From JAAURS01 sp031362245 (GTDB lineage: Bacteria > Cyanobacteriota > Cyanobacteriia > Thermosynechococcales > Thermosynechococcaceae), in assembly GCA_031362245.1 (NCBI GenBank), contig JANLSD010000250.1, positions 1-29,271 of the forward strand: a stretch of DNA of 29,271 nt. The letters are read 5' to 3'. Numbering within the stretch: the stretch's first letter is position 1; every line of letters begins with the position of its first letter. Made by a program: the position numbers and the translations under genes. Shown here piece by piece: positions 25,197 to 29,271 of this stretch. Below the pieces are notes generated by a model, which was given only the letters and a program-made list of their open reading frames with translations, ran no database searches and was not told the origin of the DNA.

Positions 25197-28100
25197 ATGA
25201 ACTCTAAACGCTCTTTCCAGAAAACTCAGCTTCAGCCCAAACTCACCGCAGAATCTGAAGAGATTTTACAGAATAATTCGGCTGAGTCATTTCCCGTCGT
25301 TGGAATTGGAGCCTCTGCTGGAGGATTAGAAGCGTTCACTCAATTGCTGAACCATTTGCCCATCGACACAGGTATGGCATTTGTGCTGGTTCAGCATTTA
25401 GATCCTAGTCAGAAAAGCTTATTGAGTGAAATCCTTTCGCGGACAACCCAGATGCCCGTCTGCGAAGTGCAGGATGGAATGGTGGTACAACCCAACCATG
25501 TCTATGTGATTCCGCCCAATACTATGATGACGTGCGCTCAAGGGGTACTTCGCCTCACTCCTCGCAAGAAGCGTGGAGTCAGTATGAGCATTGATGGGTT
25601 TTTCTATTCATTAGCGGAAGATCGTGGCCCAAAGGCAATCGGGATTGTTTTATCAGGTGCGGATGGTGATGGCTCTAAGGGATTAGAGGCGATTAAGGTG
25701 GCGGGCGGCATTACGTTCGCCCAATCGGAAGACTCTGCTCAGGTGAGTAGTATGCCGAATACGGCGATCGCCACGGGTCACGTAGACTTCATTTTGTCAC
25801 CAGAGGCGATCTCCGCAAAGCTGGCAGACATTAGCCGTCACCCCTATGTGACCAGCCCAAATTTGGCAGTTATCCCCGAAGCGCAGCCCGACATAAAGGA
25901 TGCCCTGTCCACTATTTTTAATCTGCTGCGAGCCGCAACAAACATTGATTTTACGAACTATAAACACACCACGATCAATCGGCGAATCTTCCGTCGCATG
26001 GCGCTTTATCGGCTAGAGCAATTAGACGATTATGTGCGTTATCTCCATGAAAAGCCAGCGGAAGTACAGGCATTATCCCAAGAAATTTTGATTAACGTCA
26101 CCAGTTTCTTCCGAGATGCAGATGCTTTTAAAGCGCTCAAACAAGAGGTTTTTCCCGCGATGATGCGTCATCGATCGCCAGACTTACCGATCCGGATTTG
26201 GGTGGCGGGCTGCTCAACGGGCGAAGAAGCCTACTCTATTGCAATATGCCTACTAGAGTTTTTGGCACACCAGCCCCGCAAGCCCCCGATTCAGATTTTT
26301 GCGACCGACGTGAATGAATGGGTGATCGAGAAAGCTCGCCTTGGGATTTATCCGCAGAATCAGGTAATTAATGTCTCTCCTGAACGACTTCAGCATTTTT
26401 TTACGGCAATTGAGGGAGGCTATCAAATCAACAAGGCCGTGCGTGAGCTGTGTATCTTTGCCCGACAAAACCTGATTAGCGATCCGCCGTTTTCTCGACT
26501 GGACTTGATTAGCTGTCGCAATGTCTTGATTTATTTGGGATCCTCTCTGCAAAAAAAGGTATTGCCCATGTTGCACCACGGCTTGATGCCTACGGGCTTT
26601 CTGCTGTTGGGCACCTCCGAGACCGTAGGAGAATTTTCAAATCTGTTTACCTTGATTGATCAGAAATACAAAATTTATGAGAAACAGCCCTCATCTCTGG
26701 GTTGGAGCACAGATCTAATAGACAGCAGCGCTCTGTTAGAGATTTTCAGTCCTGAACCTATCCTCGGCGGGCAGAGACAGAATGAGGCAGAACTGCACAA
26801 AGCAGCGGATCAGATTGCTTTGAGTCACTATGCTCCCGTTGGCGTTGTGATCAATGCTCAATTAGAGATTTTGCAATTTCGGGGGCAGACTGGCGCATAT
26901 CTAGAGCCATCCCCCGGAAAGGCTAGCCTAAACCTTCTTACCATGGCAAAAGAAGAATTGCGGCTGGAGCTACGAACCACAATCCATAATGCAATGCAAA
27001 ACAGACAAGCCTGCATGAAAGAGGGGATCTTGCTGAGGGAGGATGTCGCCAATGCGGGTTTGCCAGTACGCACGCGTCAGGTTCGCATTAATGTGATTCC
27101 CTTCAAGGCTGCGGCGGTACAGGAAGACTACTTTCTGGTCTTATTTGAAGATATGCACGCTCAAGCATCGCTTGAAGAGAAAACCCAGCTCAATCGACCT
27201 GCTCAATCTAGAAATAAAAAGCAAAGCAGCGAACAGCAGGAAATTCAGCGACTCCAACAAGATCTAGACACCACTAAAGCGTATCTCCAATCCATCATTG
27301 AGGGGCAACAATCAACCAATCAAGACCTACAGGCTGCGAGTGAAGAAATTCTATCTAGCAATGAAGAACTCCAAAGCACTAATGAAGAACTGCAAACCGC
27401 TAAAGAAGAGATTCAGGCAACCAATGAAGAGCTAAATACGATCAACGATGAGCTAAACCGCCGAAATGCCGAAACAACCCAGATTAGCAACGATTTCCAG
27501 AATTTGCTCAGTACCGTCAACATTCCCATCCTGATGTTAGAAGGCGATTTGCGAATTCGCCGCTTTACGCCCACTGCCGCCAATCTCTTTAACTTGATCC
27601 CCAGCGATGTTGGTCGCCCCTTCAGCCATATCAAACACAATCTCAAGATTAACGACCTAGAGCAGCAGATATTTGAGGTAATCAATACGCTCAACCTAAA
27701 AAATCAGGAAGTTCAGGATCTAGACGGCCATTGGTATGACCTGCGGATTCGTCCCTATCGCACCCTTGACAACCGGGTTGATGGTGCAGTGGTGGTGGTG
27801 GTGGAAATTGACACCCTTAAGCGGAGTGCAGAACAAGTTAGACAAGCACGAGACTATGCCGTAGCGATCGTCCAAACGGTTCGGGAATCGCTGGTGGTTT
27901 TAAATGCAGAACTCCAGGTGGTGTCAGCAACCCAACGTTTTTACGATACCTTTCAGGTTTTACCCAGCGAAACAGAGCAATGCCGGATCTTTGACCTGGG
28001 GAATCGGCAATGGAATATTCCTCGGCTACAGTCACTCCTCGAAGATCTTCTGCCTCACAATACACAGATCCAAGATTTTGAAGTCAAATTTGACTTTGAA

Positions 28101-28217
28101 CACATTGGCCCTAAAACGATGCTGCTCAATGCCTGCAAAATGCCGCCATTAGAAGGGAAACAACTCATTTTGATATCCATTGAAGACATTAGTGATCGGT
28201 TCAACATGACCCCCTAG
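25197..28217 (+). CDS. CheB-CheR fusion with coiled coil and PAS domains
   Basis: A 1006-residue cytoplasmic signalling protein. Residues 32-215 form a CheB methylesterase domain with the catalytic set Ser40 (GIGASAGGLEAF), His67 (VQHLDPSQ) and Asp156 (LSGADGDGSKG). Residues 235-490 form a CheR methyltransferase: NVTSFFRD, the AdoMet site WVAGCSTGEEAYSIA, FATDVNEWVIEKAR, SRLDLISCRNVLIYL. Residues 681-761 are a repeating Asn/Glu coiled coil (SSNEELQSTNEELQTAKEE) typical of this fusion family. One PAS at about 765-875 (LEGDLRIRRFTPTAANLFN) and a second PAS-like region to the end follow. There is no N-terminal receiver domain and no fused histidine kinase, and no chemoreceptor gene is nearby. 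Both enzyme active sites look intact. It probably modulates signalling in a sensor system rather than classical chemotaxis. Confidence 0.92.
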   Translation: MNSKRSFQKTQLQPKLTAESEEILQNNSAESFPVVGIGASAGGLEAFTQLLNHLPIDTGMAFVLVQHLDPSQKSLLSEILSRTTQMPVCEVQDGMVVQPNHVYVIPPNTMMTCAQGVLRLTPRKKRGVSMSIDGFFYSLAEDRGPKAIGIVLSGADGDGSKGLEAIKVAGGITFAQSEDSAQVSSMPNTAIATGHVDFILSPEAISAKLADISRHPYVTSPNLAVIPEAQPDIKDALSTIFNLLRAATNIDFTNYKHTTINRRIFRRMALYRLEQLDDYVRYLHEKPAEVQALSQEILINVTSFFRDADAFKALKQEVFPAMMRHRSPDLPIRIWVAGCSTGEEAYSIAICLLEFLAHQPRKPPIQIFATDVNEWVIEKARLGIYPQNQVINVSPERLQHFFTAIEGGYQINKAVRELCIFARQNLISDPPFSRLDLISCRNVLIYLGSSLQKKVLPMLHHGLMPTGFLLLGTSETVGEFSNLFTLIDQKYKIYEKQPSSLGWSTDLIDSSALLEIFSPEPILGGQRQNEAELHKAADQIALSHYAPVGVVINAQLEILQFRGQTGAYLEPSPGKASLNLLTMAKEELRLELRTTIHNAMQNRQACMKEGILLREDVANAGLPVRTRQVRINVIPFKAAAVQEDYFLVLFEDMHAQASLEEKTQLNRPAQSRNKKQSSEQQEIQRLQQDLDTTKAYLQSIIEGQQSTNQDLQAASEEILSSNEELQSTNEELQTAKEEIQATNEELNTINDELNRRNAETTQISNDFQNLLSTVNIPILMLEGDLRIRRFTPTAANLFNLIPSDVGRPFSHIKHNLKINDLEQQIFEVINTLNLKNQEVQDLDGHWYDLRIRPYRTLDNRVDGAVVVVVEIDTLKRSAEQVRQARDYAVAIVQTVRESLVVLNAELQVVSATQRFYDTFQVLPSETEQCRIFDLGNRQWNIPRLQSLLEDLLPHNTQIQDFEVKFDFEHIGPKTMLLNACKMPPLEGKQLILISIEDISDRFNMTP

Positions 28218-28333
28218 CCTAACGAAACAGAAGCTAAGTGCCTAATATTTCAATATTCATCGCTATTCTTGTTTTTTAAAGCAATGATGAAGGCACAGGC
28301 TCAAAATTGGTTCTGAAACGCTAGGACAGAAAA

Positions 28334-29271
28334 GTGGACATTTCTCCTCAGATAGAAGCAGTTTATCAGCGGATCTCGCTGTTGCGGCAACATACCACTG
28401 ATGTGCCCTTACAGCCAGACCTGCTAGAAAAAGCGATCAAAGATCTTCACTTGGTGCTAGAAGAGCTGCAAACATCTGAAGAAGAGCTACGCCATCAGAA
28501 TCAAGCACTTATAGCAACTCAGCAGGATGTAGAACTGGAGCGTCAGCGTTACCAGACGCTATTTGATATGGCACCCGATGGTTATGTTGTAACAGATTTG
28601 CAGGGAAAAATTTACAAGGCCAATCATGTGGCGGCTCAATTGCTCTCTACACCCCAAGAGTATTTAGTTAATAAACCGCTGTCGGCCTTGATTCATGAAC
28701 ACGATCTCACCCTTTTTAGAACGCGACTGGTCAAGCTAGAGCATGGGCAGTCTTGGGAAGTATCGCTGAATCTCCGTACCGGAGAGCTAAGAAACCTAGA
28801 GATTGCAGTAATCCGCCTCAAGAATATACATAAAAAGGCGGATGAGCTACTTTGGTCACTCCATGATATTAGCCTCAGTAAAAAGATCAAACAAGAACTA
28901 CAAAATGCTCATGACGGACTAGAGCAAGAGGTGGATAATCGCACAATTCAGCTATCTCAAACCAATGTAAAATTACAGCTAGAAATAACGCAGCGTCACC
29001 ATTCAGAAGAATCGCGATTGCAGCGAATAGAGCGAGAGCGTTTAGTCACTTTGATCGCCCAGCGAATTCGTAAATCTCTCAGCCTAGATGAAATTCTGCG
29101 GACAACGGTAGAAGAAGTGCGGCAGTTTCTCCAGGTAGATCGTACCCTCATCTATCGCCTCTCCAAGGATGGCGTTGGTACCGTCATCACCGAAGCCGTC
29201 TTGCCTAACTACCCCGCCATTTTGGGTCAATCGTTTCCAGAAGAGGTCTTTCCACAAAAGTTCCATCAGGC
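28334..29271 (+). CDS. PAS-GAF sensor protein, 3' end outside window (probable histidine kinase)
   Basis: The frame opens at a GTG (28334) preceded by AGGA at 28323-28326, with an in-frame TAG at 28322, and stays open to the right edge (312 residues visible). An N-terminal coiled coil (LHLVLEELQTSEEELRHQNQ) is followed by a PAS domain (about 74-185: YQTLFDMAPDGYVVTDLQGK), a second coiled coil (190-245) and the start of a GAF domain (RIRKSLSLDEILRTTVEEVR, then FLQVDRTLIYRLSKDG). This layout is usual in cyanobacterial hybrid or phytochrome-like histidine kinases, so a kinase module downstream is likely but unseen. A bilin-binding Cys cannot be judged, since the relevant part lies outside. It follows the CheB-CheR gene by 116 bases and may share its regulation. 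Confidence 0.8.
   Translation, partial: MDISPQIEAVYQRISLLRQHTTDVPLQPDLLEKAIKDLHLVLEELQTSEEELRHQNQALIATQQDVELERQRYQTLFDMAPDGYVVTDLQGKIYKANHVAAQLLSTPQEYLVNKPLSALIHEHDLTLFRTRLVKLEHGQSWEVSLNLRTGELRNLEIAVIRLKNIHKKADELLWSLHDISLSKKIKQELQNAHDGLEQEVDNRTIQLSQTNVKLQLEITQRHHSEESRLQRIERERLVTLIAQRIRKSLSLDEILRTTVEEVRQFLQVDRTLIYRLSKDGVGTVITEAVLPNYPAILGQSFPEEVFPQKFHQ

Noticed and set aside
27350..27480. Repeated AATGAAGAACT-like DNA motif resembling a repeat array
   Set aside because: It encodes the Asn/Glu coiled-coil linker common to CheB-CheR-PAS proteins, with no conserved spacer structure, so it is not CRISPR or a satellite.
27788..27805. GTG triplet repeat that looks like a microsatellite
   Set aside because: It is in frame and encodes a Val run within a beta strand of the PAS domain; short and explained by coding.
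1..29271. tRNA, rRNA, CRISPR array or prophage genes
   Set aside because: I looked for tRNA-like cloverleaf blocks, regularly spaced repeats and phage structural or integrase genes, and saw none.

Overview
The window looks like chromosomal DNA from a cyanobacterium. It carries many copies of the HIP1 octamer GCGATCGC (for example at 3144, 3490, 3954, 7167 and 7339), a SigC-type group 2 sigma factor, a CCB1-like factor for cytochrome b6 heme attachment, DUF29 and DUF433 proteins, a pentapeptide-repeat protein, a seven-bladed WD40 protein, a cyanobacterial Ser/Thr kinase and long multi-domain two-component proteins. The genus cannot be fixed from the sequence; a filamentous lineage is plausible but is a guess.

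Left third (1-10.3 kb). A pentapeptide-repeat gene cut by the window edge is followed by a plus-strand run: OpgC-like membrane acyltransferase, membrane-anchored DUF3131 protein, exported SGNH hydrolase, and an exported Ser/Pro/Thr-rich protein. This run meets a minus-strand run at a hairpin terminator (5042-5061). The minus-strand run is an exported GH2 glycosidase, a WD40 propeller, and a secreted protein with a Lys/Glu coiled coil and a probable outer-membrane beta-barrel. I read the block as a locus for decorating, trimming and possibly exporting an envelope or extracellular glucan. The gene families support this; the pathway itself is inference.

Middle (10.2-18.7 kb). A 366-base divergent region holds twin 12-bp palindromes. 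A 1170-residue Cache-HAMP-PAS-PAS-HisKA-HATPase-REC hybrid kinase follows, then a translationally coupled livM-livG pair without livH, livF or a binding protein. Next come an orphan DUF433 antitoxin-like gene overlapping a convergent DUF29 gene, sigC, and a divergent CCB1-like gene.

Right third (18.7-29.3 kb). A 318-base gap has nested inverted repeats and a possible 34-codon ORF. It precedes a Ser/Thr kinase fused through one membrane span to a PhnD-like periplasmic binding domain. That gene overlaps tail-to-tail with a long membrane-anchored coiled-coil/TPR protein. After a decayed ISH3-like transposase remnant comes a signalling cluster: single-domain response regulator (TTG start), a CheB-CheR-PAS fusion, and the beginning of a PAS-GAF sensor protein that runs off the right edge.

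Best candidates for something undescribed are the envelope-glucan locus with its twin-palindrome control region, the kinase/solute-binding-protein receptor fusion with its convergent TPR partner, and the structured 318-base gap in front of that kinase.
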